Assembly (NCBI GenBank): GCA_041552775.1
Contig: JBFEKH010000006.1
Span: 1 to 58,124 of the forward strand
DNA length: 58,124 nt
Source of the DNA: Allopontixanthobacter sp041552775
GTDB taxonomy: Bacteria; Pseudomonadota; Alphaproteobacteria; Sphingomonadales; Sphingomonadaceae
Direction of reading: 5' to 3'
The position numbers and the translations under genes are program-made. Of this stretch, positions 17,366-26,435 are shown piece after piece (position 1 is the first letter of the stretch; each line of letters opens with the position of its first letter). Below the pieces are notes generated by a model that saw nothing but the letters and a program-made list of their open reading frames with translations, was not told the origin of the DNA and made no database searches.

Positions 17366-19621
17366 TTAAGCGACTCGCCGGCTGCCGTCTGAACCGTCAG
17401 TCAGCCTAAAAGCCGGCAACGAAAATTTCGATTGCGAAAGATCCTGAATCTGGCCGATTTGAGTCAGGGGATATTGACCCGCCGGCAATGCCGCCAACGG
17501 CATTCCTGCTGCAGCAAGTGAATAGGGTGAAATTCGGTGCCTGGTGCACAGACCATCCGAACCATCGCTGATCAGGGGAACCTCAAATGTAAGACCTTGG
17601 CAATTCTCTTTTGACCGCACGACGGTCGATACCGCAAGCTGCCCTTCACCGAAGTCGAGCACGAATTCCGTTCCTAAGGGCACGTCGAGGAGCCCTTCAA
17701 TGAGGGCCCCGGTCTTGGACAGGTTACGCATTGTAACTTCGTAGCGATGATCTTCGTGAATCACGCCCGCTTTGCGGAACAGGGTCTTGCGATCGGACCG
17801 GTTTGACTTTGGTCCACTCGGTTTTATTTCAAGGTCACCGCGTGCTAATCGTTCGGCGATACCGACATTAGGTAATGGCCGGCTGTAAACATATCCTTGA
17901 ACATGGCTGACGTTCAATTTGCGGATCAGATCCAGAGTATCGAGTGTCTCGACCCCTTCCGCCGTGGTTTCCATATCCAGAGCATCGGCCAGACTGACAA
18001 TTGCTGCGATCAGGGCGGAATTGCGATTTCCGCTCTTGGTCGCATCGCTCACAAAGCTCTGGTCGATCTTGATCTTGTCGAAGGGCGCGCTCTTCAGATA
18101 GCCAAGCGATGAGTAGCCAGTACCGAAATCATCCAGCGCCAACCGCACACCAAGCTTTTTCAAGGTCGCGAAGGTCGCATCAGTGTCCGCGCTTTCGCCG
18201 ATAAATACGCTTTCAGTGATCTCCAGCTCAAGCCGGTCGGGCGCCAGGCCAGAATTGCGCAAGGCAGACGCAACGATTGCTGGCAGCCCCTCGCGGGCGA
18301 ATTGGACCGCCGAGACATTAACCGCGACGCGGGCCACCCCCACCCAGGACGCCGCATCCGTGCATGCCTGCCGCAGCGCCCATTCGCCCAGATCCCCGAT
18401 CAGATTGGCTTCCTCCGCAATCGGAATAAATGTCCCGGGCGAAATGGGTCCGCGTTCTGGGTGATCCCAGCGTAACAGCGCCTCGAAGCCGGAAATCAGG
18501 TTGGTCTTCGCCTCCACAACCGGTTGGTAAGCCAGCCAGATTTCGCCCCGCGCCAGCGCATCACGCAGATCGTCTTCTATCTGGCGGCGGCTCTCGGCCT
18601 CGTCATGCAGATCACTGGAATAAAAACGGTATCGGCCCCGGCCGTCATTCTTGGCCGAATACAGCGCCAAATCGGCACTGCGAGTCAGCTCGTCGCTCTC
18701 GATTCCGTCATAGGGGGCAATTGCAACGCCCGCAGACGCACCGATAACACAACGGACCCCGTTAATCGTATATGGCTGGGATACGATCGAGATGATCTTC
18801 TTGGCGATCTCCCCCAACTGGCCGCGATCGTCCATATCTGGCAAGATAACCTGAAATTCGTCGCCTCCGATCCGGCCGATTTCGCACCTTTCGCTTACCA
18901 CTCGGGTCAGTCGCTGCGAAGCCTGTTTCAACAGTTCGTCACCCGCCTGATGTCCAAGCGTATCATTGACCTGCTTGAACCGATCGAGGTCGATCATGAT
19001 AAGCGCGCAGCTGCGCTTCGCGGCCCTGTAAGCCGTCAGGGTGGCCTGCAGGCGGTTTGACATTTTGTGCCTACTGGCCAGTCCGGTGAGCGAATCCGAC
19101 GATGTCAGCCGATCGGATTCGGCATGGCTCAGGTGGCTGGTAGTGATATCCAGCGCGCTGCCGCGATATCCCTGGAAATCGCCTGCTCGACCCAAAATCG
19201 GCTGGCCAGAGACCGCCCACCAACACTCGCCGCCATCGGCCGCAGCGCGTAGAGTTAATGAAGCGAATTTTCCGCGTTTGCCCAAAACGAATGGCAGCGT
19301 CCGAGTAATCGAGCCATCGTCCCCCGAGCTTATCTGAAACAGGCACTGGAATGGTTGGCCCAACATATCACCAACCTGGCAACCGAACATCTCCGCAACT
19401 TGGGGAGAAATATAGGTCATGCGCAGATCCTGGTCTACCGACCAGAACCACCCGGCGCAGGATCGTTCGAAAGTTCGCGCAAGTTCGGTCAGCTCGGAGC
19501 TTTGCAGGGCCATCGGCGAAAGAGGCTTGGCCGCCCTGCCAACATGTAGCAAACGCCGCCAGCCAGTCTCAGCCTGACCGGTTTCAGTATTTTCTGGGGA
19601 AGATAAGCTCAGTTTGCTCAT
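17366..19621 (-). CDS. PAS-GGDEF-EAL-PilZ c-di-GMP signalling protein
   Basis: 751 residues, soluble. A PAS-like domain lies at about 45-160 (AGWFWSVDQDLRMTYISPQV). GGDEF (residues 252-256) is intact. The EAL domain has EAL at 380-382, VNVS, EITES, DDFGTG (from 497), KIDQ and TAEGVET all present. A C-terminal PilZ domain from about 605 has basic residues near 608-616 and NLSKTG. It could both make and degrade c-di-GMP and bind it through PilZ. It shares its architecture with the 21742-24615 gene, and the two flank lepA, so they are probably paralogs. The 5' gap to lepA is about 200 bases, so it likely has its own promoter. Confidence 0.92.
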   Translation of the reverse strand: MSKLSLSSPENTETGQAETGWRRLLHVGRAAKPLSPMALQSSELTELARTFERSCAGWFWSVDQDLRMTYISPQVAEMFGCQVGDMLGQPFQCLFQISSGDDGSITRTLPFVLGKRGKFASLTLRAAADGGECWWAVSGQPILGRAGDFQGYRGSALDITTSHLSHAESDRLTSSDSLTGLASRHKMSNRLQATLTAYRAAKRSCALIMIDLDRFKQVNDTLGHQAGDELLKQASQRLTRVVSERCEIGRIGGDEFQVILPDMDDRGQLGEIAKKIISIVSQPYTINGVRCVIGASAGVAIAPYDGIESDELTRSADLALYSAKNDGRGRYRFYSSDLHDEAESRRQIEDDLRDALARGEIWLAYQPVVEAKTNLISGFEALLRWDHPERGPISPGTFIPIAEEANLIGDLGEWALRQACTDAASWVGVARVAVNVSAVQFAREGLPAIVASALRNSGLAPDRLELEITESVFIGESADTDATFATLKKLGVRLALDDFGTGYSSLGYLKSAPFDKIKIDQSFVSDATKSGNRNSALIAAIVSLADALDMETTAEGVETLDTLDLIRKLNVSHVQGYVYSRPLPNVGIAERLARGDLEIKPSGPKSNRSDRKTLFRKAGVIHEDHRYEVTMRNLSKTGALIEGLLDVPLGTEFVLDFGEGQLAVSTVVRSKENCQGLTFEVPLISDGSDGLCTRHRISPYSLAAAGMPLAALPAGQYPLTQIGQIQDLSQSKFSLPAFRLTDGSDGSRRVA

Positions 19622-19820
19622 AAATCGGATCTAAGGGTCAATCCCAGTCAGGGCCGAAGTGGACCTTTGCAATACTTCCGATATCGCCAAATCATTAATA
19701 GGTCGCAAATGGACTACCGGTTGTTTCGCCGATTTGATCGCATATATACTTAGCGTTGATCCAGCTTCGGACAAGGCGCAACGATCACGCCCTCCTGAAT
19801 AATGGCTGGTAGCCGAGTAA

Positions 19821-21638
19821 CTACTCCTCACCCATACGTAGAGCGGCGATGAAGGCTTCTTGAGGGATCGAGACGTTTCCATATTCTCTCATTTTAGCCT
19901 TGCCCTTCTTCTGCTTGTCGAGCAGCTTTTTCTTGCGGCTAATATCGCCGCCGTAGCATTTGGCGGTCACGTCCTTGCGCATCGCGGCGATGGTCTCGCG
20001 GGCGATGACCTTGCCGCCGATCGCGGCCTGGACCGGGATTTTGAACAGGTGGCGGGGGATGAGGTCTTTCAGGCGTTCGCACATGCCTCGGCCGCGGGCC
20101 TCGGCCACATCGCGGTGGACGATCATGCTGAGCGCATCGACCGGTTCGCCGTTCACCAGGATGCTCATTTTCACCAGGTCGCCCTGACGCAGACCGATCT
20201 GTTCGTAATCGAAGCTGGCATAGCCGCGGCTGATGCTCTTCAGGCGGTCGTAGAAATCGAACACCACTTCGTTCAGCGGCAATTCGTAGGTCACCTGCGC
20301 CCGTCCGCCCACATAGGTCAGGCCGAGCTGGATACCGCGCCGGTCCTGACACAGTTTCAGAATGGAGCCGAGATATTCGTCCGGCGTGTAGATGGTCGCC
20401 TTGATCCACGGCTCGTCGATCTGGTCGATCCGGCTGGGATCGGGATAATCGGCCGGGTTGTGCAGCATCATTTCCTGCGCCGGGTCGGTCCGCGATTTGT
20501 TCAGCTGAATGCGGTACACCACGCTGGGGGCGGTGGTGATCAGATCTAGATCATATTCGCGGGTCAGCCGTTCCTGGATAATCTCCAGATGCAGCAGCCC
20601 GAGGAACCCGCAACGAAAACCGAAGCCGAGCGCAGCGCTGCTTTCGGTTTCGAAGGTAAAGCTGGCGTCATTTAGCCGCAATTTGCCGATGCTGTCGCGC
20701 AGTTTCTCGAAATCTGCCGCGTCGACCGGGAACATGCCGCAGAACACCACGGATTGCACTTCCTTGAAGCCGGGCAGTGCCTCGGTCGCGCCGTTTTTGA
20801 CGGTGGTGATGGTGTCGCCGACCTTCGCCTGCGCCACTTCCTTGATCTGGGCGGTGATGAAGCCGATCTCGCCCGCGGCCAGTTCGGGCAGCTGGGTGAT
20901 CTTGGGCATCATGCACCCGACGCGGTCGATCAGGTGTTCGGTGCCGCCAGCCATGAATTTCACCGCGAGGCCTTTGGTGATGGTGCCGGCGATGACCCGG
21001 ATGAGGATGACCACGCCGAGGTAGGGATCGTACCAGCTGTCGACCAGCATGGCCTTGAGCGGGGCGTCGCGGTCGCCCTTGGGCGGGGGGATCTTCTTGA
21101 CGATCGCTTCGAGCACTTCGGCGATGCCGATGCCGGATTTGGCGCTGGTGAGCACCGCCTCGGACGCGTCGATGCCGATGATGTCCTCGATTTCCTTGCG
21201 GACCATCTCGGGTTCGGCGGCGGGCAGGTCGATTTTATTGATGACGGGGACGATTTCGTGGTCGTGTTCGATGGATTGGTAGACGTTGGCGAGGGTCTGC
21301 GCCTCGACCCCCTGCGCCGCGTCCACCACCAGCAGCGCGCCTTCGCACGCGGCGAGGGAGCGGGAGACCTCGTAAGCGAAGTCGACATGGCCGGGGGTGT
21401 CCATCAGGTTGAGCTGGTAGGTCTCACCGTCATTCGCAGTGTAGTTGAGGCGGACCGTCTGGGCCTTGATGGTGATCCCGCGCTCCTTCTCGATGTCCAT
21501 GTTATCAAGGACTTGAGCGGACATCTCGCGCTCGGTCAGGCCGCCAGTATGCTGGATCAGCCGATCCGCAAGCGTGGATTTGCCATGATCGATGTGTGCG
21601 ATAATGGAAAAATTTCTAATCTTGGATAATTCGGTCAT
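19821..21638 (-). CDS. lepA: Elongation factor 4 (back-translocase) LepA
   Basis: 605 residues from ATG 21638 (product MTELSKIRNFSIIAHIDHGK); the frame is open 15 codons further but that N-terminus is not family-like. Translation GTPase motifs are present: AHIDHGKST (P-loop), RGITIKAQ, DTPGHVDF, and NKIDLP. The C-terminal LepA-specific domain ends in KKLLDKQKKGKAKMREYG. It acts on the ribosome under stress and in initiation. It is separated from the downstream signalling gene by about 200 bases and from the upstream one by about 100. Confidence 0.97.
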   Translation of the reverse strand: MTELSKIRNFSIIAHIDHGKSTLADRLIQHTGGLTEREMSAQVLDNMDIEKERGITIKAQTVRLNYTANDGETYQLNLMDTPGHVDFAYEVSRSLAACEGALLVVDAAQGVEAQTLANVYQSIEHDHEIVPVINKIDLPAAEPEMVRKEIEDIIGIDASEAVLTSAKSGIGIAEVLEAIVKKIPPPKGDRDAPLKAMLVDSWYDPYLGVVILIRVIAGTITKGLAVKFMAGGTEHLIDRVGCMMPKITQLPELAAGEIGFITAQIKEVAQAKVGDTITTVKNGATEALPGFKEVQSVVFCGMFPVDAADFEKLRDSIGKLRLNDASFTFETESSAALGFGFRCGFLGLLHLEIIQERLTREYDLDLITTAPSVVYRIQLNKSRTDPAQEMMLHNPADYPDPSRIDQIDEPWIKATIYTPDEYLGSILKLCQDRRGIQLGLTYVGGRAQVTYELPLNEVVFDFYDRLKSISRGYASFDYEQIGLRQGDLVKMSILVNGEPVDALSMIVHRDVAEARGRGMCERLKDLIPRHLFKIPVQAAIGGKVIARETIAAMRKDVTAKCYGGDISRKKKLLDKQKKGKAKMREYGNVSIPQEAFIAALRMGEE

Positions 21639-21741
21639 GTTCCGCCGGTACGTTTGGGACTGGTATCGATGGATACCTCGCACCGTCCCTTAGCGGCGCT
21701 TCAGCGCGCTGTCAGCAAGTAGCTTGCATTCTTGAAGTCGA

Positions 21742-24615
21742 TCAGAATTTGCTCGGCAGCAGGTTTGCGTTGCGACCCGATGCGGGACCTTTGATTGCCG
21801 CAAAGGTGCCATCGGCGTCTTGTACCAGCGGAGCAGAGAACTCCGTACCCATGCGGCCACCCTCGCTCCACCTGCAGGTTCCGATTACCGTGTGGAATTC
21901 CGACAAGGCGACCTGGAACACGGTTCGTTCCGGCACGTTCCACAATCCTTCGATCATCGCCCCGCGGGCCGAGATATTCCGGATCGATCCTTCGTAAATT
22001 TCACCTGCGTTTTCCAGCAGCACTTTTCGCAATACTGATTTGCGCGGTGCGCGGGCGGAGCGCGGCCCTACAGCTACGGCGGAAAGGCCTTCCCCCAGAC
22101 GAGCGAGAGCCTTGGGTCCGCTCAGGGGCTTTTCATAGATGTGGCCCTGAATGTGACTGCAGCCGTGCATGCGGACCAGATCGAGCTCATCCATTGTTTC
22201 GACACCCTCTGCAGTGGTCTCGATACCCAGATTTTGCGCGAGGGTAGTGATGGCCGCGATCATTGCGCCGTTCTTGCTGCCTGCCTGGGTAGCGCTTCGG
22301 ATAAAGCGCTGATCGATCTTGATCTTGTCGAACGAGACCTTTTCCAGATAGGCGAAGGCAGAATAGCCGGTGCCGAAACCATCGAGCGCCAGCCGGACCC
22401 CGATTGATTTGAGCGCCCCGAAAAGTGCATCGGTTCCCGGACCATCGTTCAGGAATGCGCTTTCGGTAATCTCCAGTTCCAGGCGGTCCGGTGCGATGCC
22501 GGATTGGGCCAGCGCCTGGGTAAGTACCGCCGGGAATTGCGGATTTGACAGTTGGAGCGGAGAGACATTGACCGCGCAGCGAATGCCCTCGGGCCACGAT
22601 GCCATATCCTGGCACGCCATGCGTATTGCCCAGTCGCCAATCGTCGATATCAGCCCTGCATCCTCGGCAATCGGAATGAACGTGGACGGGGGCACCCAGC
22701 CCCTCACGGGATGCTGCCAACGTAGCAGCGCTTCGAAGCCGGTGATCCGTTCCGTCGCTGCATGGACGATGGCTTGATAATGAAGTTCAAGCCCGCCTTC
22801 TTCGATTGCAGCGCGCAGGCCGCGCTCCAGTTCGGCGCGTTCCTCCGCTGCAGAGAGAAGATTGTCGGAATAGAAATTATAACGCCCGCGCCCGCCGTTT
22901 TTGGAGGCATAAAGTGCATGGTCGGCGGTGCGGATCAACGCATCGCTGGTCGAGCCGTCCTTCGGCGCAAGCGCAATTCCGATCGAAGCGCCAATGCTAA
23001 CCTTGTGCCCCTCGATTGAATATGCCTGCGACAGGGCGTAGATGATCTGGTGCGACAATTTGGCCAACGCATCACGATCCGTGCGTCCCGGCACAATGAT
23101 GGTGAACTCGTCGCCGCTCAGACGGCCGACTTTGCCCTTGTCCCCGACCTCGCGTTCCAGACGCTGCGCAACCTGCTTGAGCAAGATATCGCCGACCGGA
23201 TGGCCGAGGGTGTCATTGACTTGCTTGAAGCGGTCAAGATCGAGCAGGAAAATGCTGCATTCGCGCTGTAATCCCTGCGGTGAGCCGAGGATCTTGCCAA
23301 GCGTTTGCATGATCTGAAACCGGTTGGCCAAGCCGGTGAGCGAATCGTAAAGTGCCAGCCGCGACGCGCTTTCCAGCGTTCTGCGCCTTTCCGTCAAATC
23401 GGTGCCTGACCCGCGAAAACCGACGAAGTTCTGGAACTCGTCATAGACCGGTCGCCCGCTTACCGACCACCAGCGTTCTTCATCAGTAGCCGCGACCGGA
23501 AATGCCAGATCATGAAAGGACGATCGCGCAGAGATGTGGAACGCCAGCGCACGCACGCTTTCCGACGATTTGTCCGCGAGGTCGAACAGGTCAACGAACG
23601 GTCGGCCTACCAGGTATTCATGGTGTTCGCCAACCACGTCTCCGACGATTGGCGAGACATAGGCCAACAGGCCCCTGCGGTCGGTTTCCCAGAACCAGCC
23701 CTGCCCGGTTTCCTCGTAATCACGCAGGATATCCTCATAGCGATCGCATGCTCGTTCACGGGCCAGGAGACGGCTCAGATCATCATGCTCAACTTCGATC
23801 TGCAATTGAGACATGACGAACATCAAGATGCCGACCAGAACCATGGTGCCGATGGCCAGCAGGCTACCGTCAATCAAGGAAGACGGTGCCCACAGGCCCG
23901 CCATTCCAAGGTATAGCTGGGGTGTCCGGCGGATCAGCAAGGTCGCCGAAACTGCGTTAATTGCGAGCAGCGCGCCCAGGCCCAGACGGACATCCAGACC
24001 GTAACTGATCATCCACAGGCCAAATCCGATACCGGCCAAGGCATGCGGCAGCGCAACACAGAAAATGGTAGCAATAGCGAGTGGGCGAATTGATCGCACC
24101 GCACTGCGTTCCCACCGGGCGATTTGCATGCCGAGCACGGTCAGCAGAACCGCTGTAACCGCCAGCCCGGATACCACGGGCGGAGCGGTGTCCTGGTTCA
24201 GGATCATCGAGATGCCATGTGCCAAGGCGATGATCGCGCCCATTCTGGACCAGTTGACCGGAACCAGATGCTTCGACCGGCTGCGCTGGGTAATCGCTCC
24301 GTCTCGCCGCCGCCTTTCGGTGTGCCCTTCGTGGCGGCGCTCCTCGACTACAACGAACAGCTCGGCGGCAGCGTGGTTGCCTGGATGTGGTCTAGGCGGC
24401 AATTTGTCGGGAATGTTTTCGGCGGGTTGGACGAGCCTGTCCACCGCCGAACGTGACCGGGGCGCAATTGCTGCGATCGCATCCGCGCGGATGGGCGCAG
24501 GCGGCAATTTTGCTGGGTGCCCACTCATCGATCGGTCTTGGTGCGTATCCTTTTTACAAACGGTTAATTTGCGGGTCATTATTGCGCTAATTTTGAGCAC
24601 CTGACCCGCACGCAC
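21742..24615 (-). CDS. Membrane-bound PAS-GGDEF-EAL-PilZ protein with altered catalytic motifs
   Basis: Up to 957 residues from GTG 24615; ATG at 24579 or 24528 are alternatives, since the first 115 residues are low-complexity and basic. About five to six membrane segments (residues 122-270) precede a PAS domain (about 300-410). The GGDEF motif reads SGDEF (500-504). The EAL domain keeps EAL (628-630), VNVS, EITES, KIDQ and TAEGVET. However, the metal-binding DDFG motif is DGFG (745-748), losing the second Asp. The C-terminal PilZ has NISARG. Compared with the 17366-19621 protein, both activities may be reduced, suggesting a c-di-GMP sensor role. It diverges from phaC. Confidence 0.88.
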   Translation of the reverse strand: MRAGQVLKISAIMTRKLTVCKKDTHQDRSMSGHPAKLPPAPIRADAIAAIAPRSRSAVDRLVQPAENIPDKLPPRPHPGNHAAAELFVVVEERRHEGHTERRRRDGAITQRSRSKHLVPVNWSRMGAIIALAHGISMILNQDTAPPVVSGLAVTAVLLTVLGMQIARWERSAVRSIRPLAIATIFCVALPHALAGIGFGLWMISYGLDVRLGLGALLAINAVSATLLIRRTPQLYLGMAGLWAPSSLIDGSLLAIGTMVLVGILMFVMSQLQIEVEHDDLSRLLARERACDRYEDILRDYEETGQGWFWETDRRGLLAYVSPIVGDVVGEHHEYLVGRPFVDLFDLADKSSESVRALAFHISARSSFHDLAFPVAATDEERWWSVSGRPVYDEFQNFVGFRGSGTDLTERRRTLESASRLALYDSLTGLANRFQIMQTLGKILGSPQGLQRECSIFLLDLDRFKQVNDTLGHPVGDILLKQVAQRLEREVGDKGKVGRLSGDEFTIIVPGRTDRDALAKLSHQIIYALSQAYSIEGHKVSIGASIGIALAPKDGSTSDALIRTADHALYASKNGGRGRYNFYSDNLLSAAEERAELERGLRAAIEEGGLELHYQAIVHAATERITGFEALLRWQHPVRGWVPPSTFIPIAEDAGLISTIGDWAIRMACQDMASWPEGIRCAVNVSPLQLSNPQFPAVLTQALAQSGIAPDRLELEITESAFLNDGPGTDALFGALKSIGVRLALDGFGTGYSAFAYLEKVSFDKIKIDQRFIRSATQAGSKNGAMIAAITTLAQNLGIETTAEGVETMDELDLVRMHGCSHIQGHIYEKPLSGPKALARLGEGLSAVAVGPRSARAPRKSVLRKVLLENAGEIYEGSIRNISARGAMIEGLWNVPERTVFQVALSEFHTVIGTCRWSEGGRMGTEFSAPLVQDADGTFAAIKGPASGRNANLLPSKF

Positions 24616-24703
24616 ATCGCCTTATTCGCACAGCTTGCTAATCTGCGGTCTCCGGTGCATGACATGGCCTTAATGGCCACAAATTGGCTAACGGGGATGC
24701 AGG

Positions 24704-26398
24704 ATGAATAATCGCAAGACGCTGGAAAACGAAGCAGCGCAATCGACCACAGCCTTGGGACCAATGATCGGCCTGGCCCGGGAAGACTTTATCGGCGCGG
24801 TGGCGCTGTTGCTGCGGGAAACTGCATCCGATCCGGCCCGAAGCCTGAAGCACGCGCGGAATATGGGCGAAGACATGGTCAAGATCATGACCGGAAAGTC
24901 CGACCTGGCGCCCGACCCCAAGGACAAGCGGTTCAAGGATCCCGCGTGGCAATATAACCCGTTCTTCCGTGCAGGCGTGCAATATTACCTCGCCGTTCAG
25001 AAGGGCATGAGCAACTGGCTGGGCGATCTCGATCTGGATGACCTGGAACGGGACCGGGCCAATTTCATCTCGAATATCATCATCGACGGGTTGGCCCCGA
25101 CCAACACCCTTCTGGGGAATCCGACTGCCCAGAAACGCCTGATCGACAGCGGCGGCTTGAGCCTGATCAAAGGCCTCAAGAATGCCTATGAAGACATGGT
25201 CCATAACAAGGGCATGGTCAGCCAGGTTGACAAGCGCCCGTTCAAGCTGGGCGAAAACATCGCCATTTCCAAAGGATCGGTCGTCTTGCGGACCGAAATG
25301 ATGGAATTGGTCCATTACGCGCCGACTACCGACGAGGTCTACGAGATCCCGCAGCTGACTATCCCGCCGCAGATCAACAAGATGTATATCAACGACCTCA
25401 GCCCCGATAAATCGGTGGTCAAATGGCAGGTCGATAACGGCATCCAGACTTTCGTTATCAGTTGGCGCAATCCGTCCAAGGAACAGGGCCATTGGGGCAT
25501 GGCCGACTATATCCATTCCTGCCGCGAAGCGATGGATGCGGTTTCGGCCATCACCGGATCCAAGAAAGTTAACGTTTCAGCCGGCTGTTCCGGTGGGCAA
25601 ACGGCTGCGATGCTGGCCAGCAAGCTGTCTTCCGACAAGAACACCATGCTGGGGGCTCTGACCCTGATGGTGTGTGTGCTGCATCCCAAACAGAACGATA
25701 TCGAAGCCGGATCCCTGGTGAGCGAGAACGGCATGCAACTGGCTCGCCGCCGGGCTGCAAAGCAGGGCGTGATTGAGGGAGATTCCCTCGCCCGGGGATT
25801 TGCCTGGCTTCGTCCCAACGACCTGATCTGGAACTACGTCATCAACAATTACCTGTTGGGGGAAGACCCGCCAGCATTCGACGTCCTGTTCTGGAATGCC
25901 GATGCGACCAACCTGTCCGCCAGCCTGATGGGCGATTTCCTGACCATTTTCGAAACGCTCGCTTTCACCAAGAAGGGCGAGATCGAGATGGTCGACCACA
26001 AGATCGATCTCAGCAAGGTGACCAGCGACCTGTTCATCCTGGGCGGCGTGACCGACCACATTACCCCATGGCAGGCATGCTATCGTTCGACCCAATTGTT
26101 CGGATCCAAGGACGTCACCTTCGTGCTGAGCCAGGCCGGACACATGCAGGCGATCCTGAACCCTCCAGGCAATCCCAAGGCCAAATATTTCAAGTCCAAA
26201 ACTACAGATCACCCACCTGCAAATGTTGAAGACTGGTTGGCCGGAACGGAAGAAGTCGCCGGGAGCTGGTGGCCGTTCTGGATGGAATGGGTCCGGGCCC
26301 GTTCCGGCAAGCAGAAAGCGGCACCGAAAAAGCTGGGCAATGCCAAATATAAACCGCTAGACCCGGCCCCGGGGCTATATGTGCTCGAAGAGCGCTGA
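24704..26398 (+). CDS. phaC: Poly(3-hydroxyalkanoate) synthase, class II (mcl) type
   Basis: 564 residues. The sequence follows the pseudomonad medium-chain-length PHA synthases end to end: KDPAWQYNPFFRA, DGLAPTNT, PPQINKMYINDLSPDKS, FVISWRNPSKEQ, LRPNDLIWNYVINNYLLG. The catalytic Cys295 sits in AGCSGG, with Asp451 in DHITPW and His480 in AGHMQ, matching the class II Cys-Asp-His triad positions. The box is AGCSGG instead of the class I GYCxGG type. It polymerises 3-hydroxyacyl-CoA on granules. The next gene is a matching depolymerase. A class I substrate range cannot be excluded from sequence alone. Confidence 0.9.
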   Translation: MNNRKTLENEAAQSTTALGPMIGLAREDFIGAVALLLRETASDPARSLKHARNMGEDMVKIMTGKSDLAPDPKDKRFKDPAWQYNPFFRAGVQYYLAVQKGMSNWLGDLDLDDLERDRANFISNIIIDGLAPTNTLLGNPTAQKRLIDSGGLSLIKGLKNAYEDMVHNKGMVSQVDKRPFKLGENIAISKGSVVLRTEMMELVHYAPTTDEVYEIPQLTIPPQINKMYINDLSPDKSVVKWQVDNGIQTFVISWRNPSKEQGHWGMADYIHSCREAMDAVSAITGSKKVNVSAGCSGGQTAAMLASKLSSDKNTMLGALTLMVCVLHPKQNDIEAGSLVSENGMQLARRRAAKQGVIEGDSLARGFAWLRPNDLIWNYVINNYLLGEDPPAFDVLFWNADATNLSASLMGDFLTIFETLAFTKKGEIEMVDHKIDLSKVTSDLFILGGVTDHITPWQACYRSTQLFGSKDVTFVLSQAGHMQAILNPPGNPKAKYFKSKTTDHPPANVEDWLAGTEEVAGSWWPFWMEWVRARSGKQKAAPKKLGNAKYKPLDPAPGLYVLEER

Positions 26399-26435
26399 AT
26401 TTCTCCGCCTAATTTAACGAACCAAGGAAATTTGT

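Noticed and set aside
19631..19882. 83-codon minus-strand frame between lepA and the PAS-GGDEF gene
   Set aside because: Overlaps the lepA 3' end, no ribosome site and low complexity; better read as the upstream region of the signalling gene.
20754..21629. 291-codon open frame antisense to lepA
   Set aside because: Composition is a shadow of lepA, rich in His/Asp/Gly; no motif.
21639..21741. Short ORF (21701-21943) before the membrane GGDEF gene end
   Set aside because: It is an out-of-frame overlap with the 3' end of that gene and has no ribosome site.
24638..25516. 292-codon open frame antisense to phaC
   Set aside because: Same reason; phaC is unambiguous.
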